Shown here piece by piece: positions 8,473 through 16,962 of a DNA stretch of 64,000 nucleotides. Source of the DNA: Flavobacteriales bacterium (GTDB taxonomy: Bacteria; Bacteroidota; Bacteroidia; Flavobacteriales_F; PHOS-HE28); assembly GCA_019638115.1 (NCBI GenBank), contig JAHBUK010000005.1:1-64000 (forward strand). The letters are read 5' to 3'. The position numbers and the translations under genes are program-made. A model generated the notes under the pieces. The model was not told the DNA's origin. It was given only the letters and a program-made list of their open reading frames with translations, and ran no database searches. Positions within the stretch are counted from its first letter, which is position 1, and every line of letters begins with the position of its first letter.

Positions 8473-10671
8473 CTACTGTTTCACGAAACGGGCAGTGCCA
8501 CCGCCCAGCTGGATCAGATAGAGTCCCGGCGAAAGTTGGGTCACCTCCAGCATGAATACATCGTTGCTCCAGGTGCCGGTCACATGCACTTCCTGTCCAT
8601 CCGCAGCGAACACGCGATGCACACGCGGTGCATCAGGCTGCACACGTACCTGCAAATGATCGGTGACCGGATTCGGATGTACGGCCAAGCGGTGCACGGC
8701 AGGATCCTCCACCCCCGTCCCCGTGGTCGCCACCAGCACGCTCGGCTCGGTGATCACCGGCGGGTTGAAGTCGAAGTAGATGTTGGCAATGTTGGTGATC
8801 TCATCGCCGGGAAGTAGCGGCAGGCGCGGGCGGATGCGGAAGCCCACGAAGCCGTGGCTCAATGGCTCGCTGAAGTTGCTGTCAGGCAGCAGGATGTTCG
8901 GGAAGAAGACGCGTAGCGTGCTTTCCCCGCGCAGTTCCCACGAGAACGGGCTGTGCGATGCGGAGCCCATCACAAGTGTGCCCGGATCCAGGTTGGGAGG
9001 CAGCGTATCGGTGATCACCACATTGAAGGCGGTGTCCGTGCCCGTGTTCTGGAAGCGGATCGTGTAATCGATCCATTGGTCCTCGTTGATCTGCCACACG
9101 CTGGTGTTGCCATTGCTGGTGTACGCCAGCTTGTCGTTGGGGTCGTAGGCACCGGTTATGGTGCGCAGGTTGGTGGCGCTGTTGTTGGTGAGGTCGCTGT
9201 CCGAGTTGGCAGTGCTCACAATAGCGTTGGCCACCAGTTCATAGCCCAGCAGGCCCACGTCGGGTGGCACTTGGAAACGGATGGTGATATAGCGCGACTG
9301 CCAGGCGGTGAGCTCGGCCTGGTTCCAGGTTAAGGTATTGCCTACCACAGTGGTCGGAGCGGGGCTGGCGGCGATGAAGGAGACGGTCGGGTCGAACGTG
9401 AAGCTGGTTGAAATGGCACCGCTGCTGGAAGGGGTATGGTTCCGCACCAACATGCCGTACTGGAACTCGAATCCGGGCCGTGCCGCACCGCTGGAGAGCG
9501 AGACGGAGACATCCAAAGGCACCAGCGAGGTGTCCGCATGATGTACCGTGGTATAGGCGCCCGCATTGATGGTGAAGGGGATCGGTGTGCCCACACAATG
9601 CTCTCCCAAGGTGCTGCTCTGCTGCTGCACCGTGTAGGATCCGGAAGGCAGCGTGAAGGAGTATTGTCCGTTGCCGCTCGTGGTGGCATAATAGGGGCCG
9701 GGCAGCACTTCCATGATCATGCCGGGCACAAAAGGCTCGTTGGTCTGCCGGGTGCAGTTCAGGTCGTTATCCACGAACGCGGTTCCCGAGAGAATGCCGC
9801 AATCGGTGCCGAGGTCGGTGATGGTGAAGGGCACCATGTCCTGGCACGCGGCCGGATGCCAGGTGAAATAGCGCTTTGCGTAGTAGTTGCCGGGAGCGAG
9901 CCCGGGTCGCGTTGCGATGTTCTGTCCTTGTGTCGTGTTCAAGCCACCGATCGGCCCGCCCACCTGTTGCATGGACTCGTTGAGGATCACTACATCCCAC
10001 AAGCTCGCAAAGGGACTCGTGTCATCGATGCCGGCATGGATGGTCACGGTGCCGGTAGGCATTCCGCTGCAAGTCGGCGTCACACCCAGGATGCCCATGG
10101 GCGATGGGTCGCTGCTTTCGGGATACCACGTGTCGATGATCTCCAACTCGCAACCGGTGGCATCGGTTACGAAGAACTGCAGTATCTGTCCGGGGCACAG
10201 CGTGGTGTACTGCCCATAGGATCCCCCCACCGGTCCGCCGTTGTCCACATCCAGCGGAGGCCAGAAGGAGAGCGGCTGCACCAGGTTGGCGGGTATTGCA
10301 TCCTCATGGATGTTCCGCCCCCCATTGCACAGGTTCTTGCACCCATGCAGCCCGGCACCTGAAAAGGCCGTGTAGATCGTATTCTCTCCGATCAGGATGG
10401 TCACCTGTGCCGTGGCCTCGTCCAACAGGGCATCGGTAACGGTCACGGAGTAGGTGCCCGGTGCCAGCCCCTGCACTTCCTCCGTGTTCGCGCCATTGCT
10501 CCATAAGTAGGTGTACGGTGGTGTTCCTCCGGACACGCTGGCGGTCGCATAGCCGTTGTTATTGCCGCACAAACTGGGTCCATACTGCCAGATGCTCACG
10601 CTGATGGCCTTGGACAAGCTCGGTACGAGCAGCAGAAGCAGGAAGCAGGCTCGGGTCATCATGTTGGTCAT
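8473..10671 (-). CDS. SprB-repeat/DUF7619 protein with T9SS type A sorting domain
   Basis: 732 residues from ATG 10671 (MTNMMTRACFLLLLLVPSL, signal peptide). The ATG overlaps the stop of the upstream gene as ATGA, which favours it over ATG 10662 or 10659. Parts in order: SprB-like repeat (GGTPPYTYLWSNGANTEE, then GTYSVTVTD), variable middle, the segment FVDNDLNCTRQTNEPFVP, DUF11-like region, DPNDK near 509 plus DUF7619-like core, and sorting domain from about 660 (VHPNPVTDHLQVRV) ending ARFVKQ. The block from the NCTRQTNEP segment to DPNDK is very close to the genes at 1702 and 1. This suggests recent duplication or gene conversion inside the cluster. Confidence 0.9.
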   Translation of the reverse strand: MTNMMTRACFLLLLLVPSLSKAISVSIWQYGPSLCGNNNGYATASVSGGTPPYTYLWSNGANTEEVQGLAPGTYSVTVTDALLDEATAQVTILIGENTIYTAFSGAGLHGCKNLCNGGRNIHEDAIPANLVQPLSFWPPLDVDNGGPVGGSYGQYTTLCPGQILQFFVTDATGCELEIIDTWYPESSDPSPMGILGVTPTCSGMPTGTVTIHAGIDDTSPFASLWDVVILNESMQQVGGPIGGLNTTQGQNIATRPGLAPGNYYAKRYFTWHPAACQDMVPFTITDLGTDCGILSGTAFVDNDLNCTRQTNEPFVPGMIMEVLPGPYYATTSGNGQYSFTLPSGSYTVQQQSSTLGEHCVGTPIPFTINAGAYTTVHHADTSLVPLDVSVSLSSGAARPGFEFQYGMLVRNHTPSSSGAISTSFTFDPTVSFIAASPAPTTVVGNTLTWNQAELTAWQSRYITIRFQVPPDVGLLGYELVANAIVSTANSDSDLTNNSATNLRTITGAYDPNDKLAYTSNGNTSVWQINEDQWIDYTIRFQNTGTDTAFNVVITDTLPPNLDPGTLVMGSASHSPFSWELRGESTLRVFFPNILLPDSNFSEPLSHGFVGFRIRPRLPLLPGDEITNIANIYFDFNPPVITEPSVLVATTGTGVEDPAVHRLAVHPNPVTDHLQVRVQPDAPRVHRVFAADGQEVHVTGTWSNDVFMLEVTQLSPGLYLIQLGGGTARFVKQ

Positions 10672-13337
10672 TGCTTGATCAGGATCGTGCGCAGCGTTGC
10701 TCCACTGCTGCATTCGGCCTGCACGATGTAGCTGCCGGGTGCCAGCCCCGCCAGTTCGATCAAGTGTATGTCGCTATCCGCCCTTCCGGTGCTCACCAGG
10801 CGTCCATCACTGCCGAACAAGCTCCAGCGCAGGATGCGATCTTGGCTTGTGGTGATCGTTGCGCTTTCGGTGGCCGGGTTGGGGTGGATGCTCAGCACAG
10901 GGGCTTGTATGTTGCGGATGCTCGTGCTGAATTCCGCCAGCAGCACGCTCGGCTCGGTGATCACCGGCGGGTTGAAGTCGAAGAAGATGTTGGCAGTGTT
11001 GGAGATCTCCTCACCCAGCAGAACAGGCATGTGTGGGCGGATGCGGAAGCCCACGAAGCCGTGCGAAGCGGGTTCGTTCACGAAGCTGTCAGGCAGCAGG
11101 ATGTTGTTGAAGGTGAACTCCAGGATGCCCGGTCCTTTCAACTCCCAGGTGAAGGGGTGCGATGCAGCGCCCATCTGGATGGTGGTGGGGTTGAGGGCGG
11201 AAGGCAGCGTGTCGGTGATCACCACGGTGAAGGCGGTGTCATTGCCGGTGTTCTGGAAGCGGATGTTGTAGTCGATCCAGTTGTCCAGGTCGATGTAGAA
11301 GCTGCTGCCGCTGGCACCGCTGCTGGTGGTGGCGATCTTGTCGTTGGGGTCGTAAGCCGCGGTGATGGTGCGCGTATGCACGGTGCTGTTGTTGCCGGTC
11401 TCCTCTTCCTGCGGGTCGATGGTCACCGTGGCAACGGTGGCCAATTGGGTGCCGATGAGCGAGATGTCCACCGGCACTTGGTAATGCACCTGCACACTTT
11501 GCTGTTGGAAGGGGCCGAGCGCAGGCAGTTGCCACACCAGGGTGGTGCCTTGCACGGTGTTGGGCGCTGGTTCGGCGCTGGTGTACTCGATCTCCGTGGG
11601 TATGTTGAGCGTGAGCGTGATGGCCCCGCTCTGCCTGGCCGACAGGTTCTGCACGGCAACGGCCTGCTGGTAGCTGAAGCCCACACGCGCAGCTCCACTG
11701 CTCATGGATACGGCAAGGTCCAGTGCGGTGGCCGCGGTGTCCGGGAAGTCGATGGTTACCTGTGAGCCCCCGCCCGCAATGGTAAAGGGTTGCGGTGCGG
11801 GTGCGCAATGGTCCGTTACGTAGGGGTTGATCTGGCTGATGGTGTAGGCCCCATCGTTCAGTAGCATGAAGTATTCTCCGGTTGTGCTGGTGGTGGCATA
11901 GAAGGGGCCGGGCAGCACTTCGATGATGGTCTGGGGTACCACCACCTCGCTCGCGCTCCAGTTGCAGTCCAGGTCTTCATCAATGAACGAGCGGCCGGTA
12001 AGCGAAACGGTGCCGCATACCACTTGCCATTCCCAAGCATCATAGCCTTGGTTGGAAGACACGCAGCTTACACTTCCATCGGTGGTCAACACCATGTGCA
12101 GGAAACCAGTGCTGGAGAACACGTTCACCTCGTTGTATGGGAACCCCGCGGAATTCACGGCACTGCCCAATGGCCCAAGGTTGGTGCTGTTGGTGTTGAC
12201 GTTGGAGTACAGAAGATCACCGGTGGCATCAGCGCCGTCGTAGATCCGCAGAACGTCCCAGTTGGCCGATTCGATCGTGCCGCGCAAGAACCGCAGGTTC
12301 AGGGTTCCGGTTCCCACGGACTGGTAGGACCACGTCTGCGCCTCGTTGTTCTGGTAGCAATGGGTTTCTACAAGTGGGACCGCACCGCAGATCACCTGCG
12401 TGGGGCAATCGCCGGTGTAGCTGAACACGCCCAGCGGAACATGGCAGACAGGGCTTGTGGCGTTCTCCAAGATGATGCTCACGTTCGAGCCGAACGGGAA
12501 AGTGCCGATGTTGCTGCTGCCAGAGCCGAGTCCTTCGATCACCAAGGGGCTGCCGCCATTCACGGTGTAAACGGCATTAACGGTCGCTGCATCACCGGTG
12601 GAGGTGATCTCGATCTCCACATCGAATTCAGCGGAAGAGCACTCGCCCGGCACCACGGTCGCACTGCCCGCTGGCAGCTCGCAATCCAGGCAACTCACCA
12701 CCCATTCCCAGGGATCGAAGTTGGAAGATGAACTGCACTGCACGCTGAAGTCGGAGGTGAGCTTCATGTACAGCATCCCGGACCCACCCACAACGTCAAC
12801 GGCATGGTACATGGTCCACCCATTGTTCAATGCACTGCCTACAGGACCCAGGTTATGGTCGGTATTCTGCGTGCTGTGGGTGAAGAGGACCGGGGCATTC
12901 GCATCAGGCCCGTCGTATATGGTGAGTTGATCGAAGTTGGAACTCTCGATGGAACCGCGTAGGAATTGCAGGCGAAGGGCACTGCCTCCATCAGCTTCGT
13001 ACAACCAGCTCCGATCCTCCAGTGCAACGTAGCAGTAGCTCTCTTCCACCGGGGCTTCACCACAGGTCACTTGTGTGGGGCAATCTTGCTCTTGCCAAAC
13101 CATGTTGCCCACCGTGCAATCGCCGTCCTCGCCATGCACCACCGCCACGGCTATCCCTGCCAGCGAGGCGAATGGGCCAAGCGCATAGGTGCCCGGGCCA
13201 ACATCCGAGAAGCTGGGGTTCTGCCCAAGTATCACGATGTCCACACCATTGGCATCCCCGATGCTCTGCACATTGACCGTGATGGTGTGTTCGCCGGTGT
13301 TGCAATCCACAGCGGACTCGAAACTGGCCTGAGGCAT
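10668..13337 (-). CDS. CUB-like/DUF7619 T9SS protein, 3' part of a frameshifted gene
   Basis: Downstream part of a gene whose first part lies at 13346-14572 in another frame. 13337 is the first ATG after the shift; the matching frame itself continues up to the ATGGC repeat at 13365-13379. It encodes two CUB-like modules (SWLYEADGGSALRLQFLRGS...LTIYDGPDA and TWSYQSVGTGTLNLRFLRGT...LRIYDGADA), the segment FIDEDLDCNWSASEV, a DUF11-like region, DPNDK and a DUF7619-like core, and a sorting domain (IHPNPATESATITT) ending TILIKQ. Removing one pentamer would join both parts into about 1299 residues. As written, this part has no signal peptide and would not be exported. The CUB-like pair sets it apart from its five operon paralogs. 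Confidence 0.8.
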   Translation of the reverse strand: MPQASFESAVDCNTGEHTITVNVQSIGDANGVDIVILGQNPSFSDVGPGTYALGPFASLAGIAVAVVHGEDGDCTVGNMVWQEQDCPTQVTCGEAPVEESYCYVALEDRSWLYEADGGSALRLQFLRGSIESSNFDQLTIYDGPDANAPVLFTHSTQNTDHNLGPVGSALNNGWTMYHAVDVVGGSGMLYMKLTSDFSVQCSSSSNFDPWEWVVSCLDCELPAGSATVVPGECSSAEFDVEIEITSTGDAATVNAVYTVNGGSPLVIEGLGSGSSNIGTFPFGSNVSIILENATSPVCHVPLGVFSYTGDCPTQVICGAVPLVETHCYQNNEAQTWSYQSVGTGTLNLRFLRGTIESANWDVLRIYDGADATGDLLYSNVNTNSTNLGPLGSAVNSAGFPYNEVNVFSSTGFLHMVLTTDGSVSCVSSNQGYDAWEWQVVCGTVSLTGRSFIDEDLDCNWSASEVVVPQTIIEVLPGPFYATTSTTGEYFMLLNDGAYTISQINPYVTDHCAPAPQPFTIAGGGSQVTIDFPDTAATALDLAVSMSSGAARVGFSYQQAVAVQNLSARQSGAITLTLNIPTEIEYTSAEPAPNTVQGTTLVWQLPALGPFQQQSVQVHYQVPVDISLIGTQLATVATVTIDPQEEETGNNSTVHTRTITAAYDPNDKIATTSSGASGSSFYIDLDNWIDYNIRFQNTGNDTAFTVVITDTLPSALNPTTIQMGAASHPFTWELKGPGILEFTFNNILLPDSFVNEPASHGFVGFRIRPHMPVLLGEEISNTANIFFDFNPPVITEPSVLLAEFSTSIRNIQAPVLSIHPNPATESATITTSQDRILRWSLFGSDGRLVSTGRADSDIHLIELAGLAPGSYIVQAECSSGATLRTILIKQ

Positions 13338-13345
13338 CACGCAAT

Positions 13346-14572
13346 TCAGGACGCGGGTGGCTGTGATGGCATGGCATGGCAGGCCTGGTCCGAAGCGCAG
13401 GAAGCATCTCCGTTGTAGTGTACGTAGAGTTGTGCGCTGCTGGTAGCATTCACCGTTACCGGGCTGAAGCCTTGGCCGATCACCGGGCCTCCCACAGCAC
13501 CTTGGCGCACGGTGATGTAGCCATTGTCCGCTACGGTGAACTCGTAGTTGCTTCCCGCCTGGATGTTGCCGAAGATGGTATGCTCGCCGAAGAACACACA
13601 ATTCATGGAATACGTCTGCCCATTTGCGGGGATCATCTGGATGGCGCTGGGGAATTGCGTTGTGTTCAGGCAGGGGCAATCCACTTGTTCCGGTATCACC
13701 ACTTCCAGTTCCTCCGTGCATTGGCCGAAGAGCGGCGAACATGTGTTGTTCACGATGTGCAGCATCACGCGGTAGGTGCCCGGTGGTCGGTTGCTCATGG
13801 TCAAATTGGTCGGCGCATTGCCTACCGTATAGCTCCAGTTCTGCCCCAGGATCACATTGTCGTTCTCGTCCAGTATCTGCATCCACACCTCTTGGTTGTG
13901 ACCTTCCGGGCCGATCGCCAATTGGAACGACCCATTCGAAGCTCCGCCGCAGGCAGGTTGCACGTTCACCACGTTCAAGCTGGGCCATTCCACTTGATGC
14001 CCCACGGTCACCGCTATGGTACCGGGGCACCCGTTGGCATCCAGGAAAGCCACGTCCACGTTCGTTCCTGCCTGGGCGTTAGGCAGCGATACCAGGTATC
14101 CGGCCAGGGTGGAATTGCATTCCCACGAAATGCCCGGTTCACCATCGAAGGTGAAGGGCGCCACACCCGCGAACATGAACCAAGCAGGCTGGTTGAAGTT
14201 GAACAGCGGCCCGGCTGGTGTGCTGCCGCCACAATAGGCGCCGGTCTGGAACACCATGGTGGTGGCCAGGTCACTGTCCAGGAAAGGCCCCGAAGGCAGG
14301 AAGATGTTCGCGCTGGCCTGCGCACCTTGCGAATCGGTTACCGTTACCGTGTAATTGCCCGAGCTCAGCATGGTGGGGAGCTGCTGCGTGGAGCCGTTGG
14401 ACCACGAATAGGTGTAAGGCGGCGTGCCTCCCGTTACATCCGCTCGAAGTTTGCCGTTCCCGTAGCTGCAATTCTCGGTGGCAACAATGCTTATCGTCAC
14501 TTCCAAGGCATGGAGCTGCATACTTAACGCGACCAAGCCAAGAGCGAGCAGTGTGCGTAGTGATCGGATCAT
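13346..14572 (-). CDS. SprB-repeat T9SS-cargo protein, 5' part of a frameshifted gene
   Basis: Starts at ATG 14572 (MIRSLRTLLALGLVALSM, signal peptide); the longer frame to 14752 lacks sense upstream of this Met. It contains a SprB-like repeat (GGTPPYTYSWSNGSTQQ, then GNYTVTVTD) and Cys-rich modules ending in a PPC/CUB-like stretch (QTYSMNCVFFGEHTIFGNIQ). It then meets three tandem copies of ATGGC (13365-13379), continues for eight residues in the wrong frame and stops at 13346. The residues just before the repeat (DQACHA) continue logically as ITATRVLNC in the other frame. First gene of the six-gene operon. Phase variation, a real mutation or an assembly error are all possible. Confidence 0.8.
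   Translation of the reverse strand: MIRSLRTLLALGLVALSMQLHALEVTISIVATENCSYGNGKLRADVTGGTPPYTYSWSNGSTQQLPTMLSSGNYTVTVTDSQGAQASANIFLPSGPFLDSDLATTMVFQTGAYCGGSTPAGPLFNFNQPAWFMFAGVAPFTFDGEPGISWECNSTLAGYLVSLPNAQAGTNVDVAFLDANGCPGTIAVTVGHQVEWPSLNVVNVQPACGGASNGSFQLAIGPEGHNQEVWMQILDENDNVILGQNWSYTVGNAPTNLTMSNRPPGTYRVMLHIVNNTCSPLFGQCTEELEVVIPEQVDCPCLNTTQFPSAIQMIPANGQTYSMNCVFFGEHTIFGNIQAGSNYEFTVADNGYITVRQGAVGGPVIGQGFSPVTVNATSSAQLYVHYNGDASCASDQACHAMPSQPPAS
13365..13379. repeat. Pentanucleotide tandem repeat (ATGGC)x3 at the frameshift
   Basis: Three perfect copies of ATGGC on the plus strand lie exactly where the reading frame of the large minus-strand gene breaks. Two copies would restore a single continuous frame through QACHA-ITATR. 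Confidence 0.8.
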
Positions 14573-14929
14573 GAAGCGTAGGGGTTTGGTGGGTGGGAGA
14601 GTCGTAGGGCAGGGGGGCTTGCCATCAACCGGAGGCAAGCACGTATTGCGTGGAAGCGCTCGGTTGCACAGTGCATGGGTACACCCGTGCTTCAGCAGCT
14701 TGTGCACGGTGAATGTAGTTCTTGGCGGGAATGGTAGCGCACCGTGCACCACACCCCGTTCCGTGATCGGTGGCGGGGGCGCTGGCCGCTGCTCCGCGCG
14801 CCGCTGGTAGCGGTCTGCATTGGCGGTGCTGGTGCAGGGAGCGGGCCATGGGGTGGTGGTTCTGCACCGAAGACGCGCTGAACATCAATTGGTTGCGTGC
14901 GCTAACGACGCTCGTTCTACTTTAGCCCC
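14573..14929. other. Divergent intergenic region between adhesin operon and ppx
   Basis: About 357 nt between the minus-strand operon and the plus-strand phosphatase gene. Neither strand holds a convincing gene. The plus-strand end carries GTTG (14892-14895) and TACTTTAG (14918-14925), 22 nt apart, resembling the Bacteroidota -33/-7 pair. The rest is GC-rich with no clear hairpin. Confidence 0.5.
14918..14925 (+). promoter_or_regulatory. Putative -7 box TACTTTAG before ppx
   Basis: It resembles the Bacteroidota -7 consensus TAnnTTTG. If used, transcription would begin around 14928-14932, right at the only plausible in-frame start region of the phosphatase (ATC at 14930). Weak evidence from pattern only. 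Confidence 0.35.
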
Positions 14930-15862
14930 ATCACCCGCGAGCTTACATACGCTGCCATCGATATCGGCTCCAACGCCGTGCGCCTGCTCATTGGCGAGGT
15001 CATCGAACGGCAGGACCATCCGGTGGTGAAGAAGCAGACCTTGGTGCGTGTGCCCATCCGTTTGGGCGAGGACGTGTTCGACACCGGTTCCATCAGCAAC
15101 GCCAAGCGCGATTACCTCATCAAGAGCCTCAAGGCCTTCCGCCTGCTCACCGAGGTGTACGGTGTGCGCAACGTGCGCTGCTGCGCCACCAGCGCCATGC
15201 GCGAAGCCCTCAACCGCGTGGAGGTCATCACACGTGTGGAGATGGAGAGCGGCGTACACATCGAGGTGATCAATGGCCGCTTGGAGGCCGACCTCATCGT
15301 GAGCACCTTTTGGACACAGGACATGCTGAAGGACCGCAGCTACCTCTACATCGATGTGGGCGGTGGCAGCACCGAGCTCACCTGGTTGGAAGGCGGCAAG
15401 CGTGTGAAGAGCGCCAGTTTCCGCATTGGCACCGTGCGCACCCTGAAGGACAAGGTGGATCCCGCGAGTTGGGACGAGATGCGCGAGTTCCTGCGCGATC
15501 TGCACGATCAGCACGGCTCGCTCACCGCCATCGGCACCGGCGGCAACATCAACCGCATCTTCAAGGAGAACGGCAACGCCTTCGGGGAGCCCCTGCACCG
15601 CAAGGACATCCAGCGTCACCGCGACCGCATCGCAGCATACAGCTTCGAGGACCGGGTGAACCTGCTGCGCCTGCGTCCCGACCGCGCTGACGTGATCATT
15701 CCGGCGGCCGACATCTTCCTGGAAGTGCTGCGCCACGCCGAGATCGAGGAAGTGTTCGTGCCCAAGGTGGGTTTGGCGGACGGCATCGTGTACGACCTAT
15801 ACATGCGCGAGCGGGGCTACAGCCGCTACACCGTGGAAGGCCGGCCCATCATGGCCAATTGA
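14930..15862 (+). CDS. ppx: Ppx/GppA-family exopolyphosphatase
   Basis: Hydrolyses terminal phosphates of polyphosphate or pppGpp (family role), in the cytoplasm. The ASKHA-fold phosphate motif AIDIGSNAVRLLIGEV sits at the very N-terminus and the second motif IDVGGGSTELTW near residue 140; also GTGGNINR. About 310 residues, typical of the short single-module Bacteroidota form. The start is a problem: the in-frame stop is at 14903 and no ATG, GTG, TTG or CTG occurs before GTG 14978, which lies inside the DIGSNAV motif and would remove the phosphate-binding loop. I give ATC 14930 (ITRELTYAAIDIGSN) as the most likely real start, unproven. The next gene begins 8 nt after the stop. Confidence 0.85.
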   Translation: MTRELTYAAIDIGSNAVRLLIGEVIERQDHPVVKKQTLVRVPIRLGEDVFDTGSISNAKRDYLIKSLKAFRLLTEVYGVRNVRCCATSAMREALNRVEVITRVEMESGVHIEVINGRLEADLIVSTFWTQDMLKDRSYLYIDVGGGSTELTWLEGGKRVKSASFRIGTVRTLKDKVDPASWDEMREFLRDLHDQHGSLTAIGTGGNINRIFKENGNAFGEPLHRKDIQRHRDRIAAYSFEDRVNLLRLRPDRADVIIPAADIFLEVLRHAEIEEVFVPKVGLADGIVYDLYMRERGYSRYTVEGRPIMAN

Positions 15863-15870
15863 TCGCACCC

Positions 15871-16962
15871 ATGCGTTGCCTTGCCAGCCTGCTCCTCGGG
15901 TCGCTCGGCCTACTTGCTGCTGCACAGCAAAGCGATGCACCCCCGCTGCGGCAGCCTTGGTCGCTCGGTGCGCGTGCACACTATGGCTTCCTCTGGCCGC
16001 ATCGCCCCAGCAGTTGGATCTTGGTTGAAGGTCACGCCAGCGCATTGGAGCTCTTCGCCGAACGCAGGGTGCAAGGCGATCGCCCGTGGCACCACCAGTA
16101 CGCCCTGCCGACATATGGTGTCGGTGTGTTGTACACCGGCCTTGCGAACCCCGATCGTGTTGGTGGCTGTGTGCGCGTGCTGCCGTACCTCTTCCTGCCC
16201 TTCCGGCAACAGGCGAAAGGGGGCTTCGGCATGCGCGTGGGCTGGGGTGTCGGCTACGTTACCAAGCCCTACGATCGGCGCGAGAACCCGCAGCAGATCG
16301 CCATCGGATCACGCATCAACACGGCCATCCAGATCATGCCCGAGTACCGCATGCAGCGCGGCCCATGGAGCTTGATGGCCGGTGTGGGCGTTGATCATTG
16401 GAGCAACGGTTCTTACCAACTGCCCAACCTGGGCCTCAACTACCTCAGCGCAAGTTTTGGTGCGGCCTATGCGCTTGGCGAACGGTCGGCAGCCGATCCA
16501 CTGCCGCCGCAGGAAGAGCCCATCAGCAAGCGGCCGGAATACAGCGTGGTGGCTGCCTTCGGCATGAACGAGAGCGGCAGTCCACTGAGCGGCCAGTACA
16601 CCGCGTATTCACTTTCCGGACAGGCCCAGTGGCGCGTTTCGCGGAAGTCCGGGATAAGTGCAGGCATGGACCTCTTCAACAAGGGCAGCCTCGCCAGCAA
16701 GTATCCCGAACTCGCAGCGCAAGACCGCATCACCTACACGCAGATCGCCTTGCATGGCGGCTATGCGCTGCTCTTCGGTCGCGGCGAGCTCTTCATGCAC
16801 ATGGGCCCTTACATCTACACGCCCGAGCCCGAGGATGCTGCGGTCTTCCACCGCGTGGGCATGCGCTACCGCAGCGGCGGTCATATGGTGTGGAACATCT
16901 CCCTGAAGAGCCACTACGCAGTGGCCGATCACTGGGAATTCGGCGTTGGCTACCGATGGTGA
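15871..16962 (+). CDS. PagL-like acyloxyacyl hydrolase (lipid A 3-O-deacylase family)
   Basis: 363 residues from ATG 15871 (MRCLASLLLGSLGLLAAA, signal peptide); a TTG at 15859 in the same frame is less likely. The PagL signature HWSNG places His176 and Ser178 as the catalytic pair. In PagL the acid is Glu140, 12 residues after the Ser; the matching position here is Asn190, so the triad acid is not evident. The protein is much longer than PagL (about 150-170 residues), with two beta-strand-rich halves and a C-terminal WEFGVGYRW typical of an outer-membrane barrel end. Role by family: removing an acyl chain from lipid A at the outer membrane. Substrate unverified. It overlaps the next gene's start. 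Confidence 0.75.
   Translation: MRCLASLLLGSLGLLAAAQQSDAPPLRQPWSLGARAHYGFLWPHRPSSWILVEGHASALELFAERRVQGDRPWHHQYALPTYGVGVLYTGLANPDRVGGCVRVLPYLFLPFRQQAKGGFGMRVGWGVGYVTKPYDRRENPQQIAIGSRINTAIQIMPEYRMQRGPWSLMAGVGVDHWSNGSYQLPNLGLNYLSASFGAAYALGERSAADPLPPQEEPISKRPEYSVVAAFGMNESGSPLSGQYTAYSLSGQAQWRVSRKSGISAGMDLFNKGSLASKYPELAAQDRITYTQIALHGGYALLFGRGELFMHMGPYIYTPEPEDAAVFHRVGMRYRSGGHMVWNISLKSHYAVADHWEFGVGYRW

Noticed and set aside
10668-14030. Single minus-strand gene of 1120 residues in the unshifted frame
   Set aside because: The residues upstream of about 13380 in that frame are nonsense, while the other frame carries a signal peptide and a SprB repeat, so a frameshift is the better reading.
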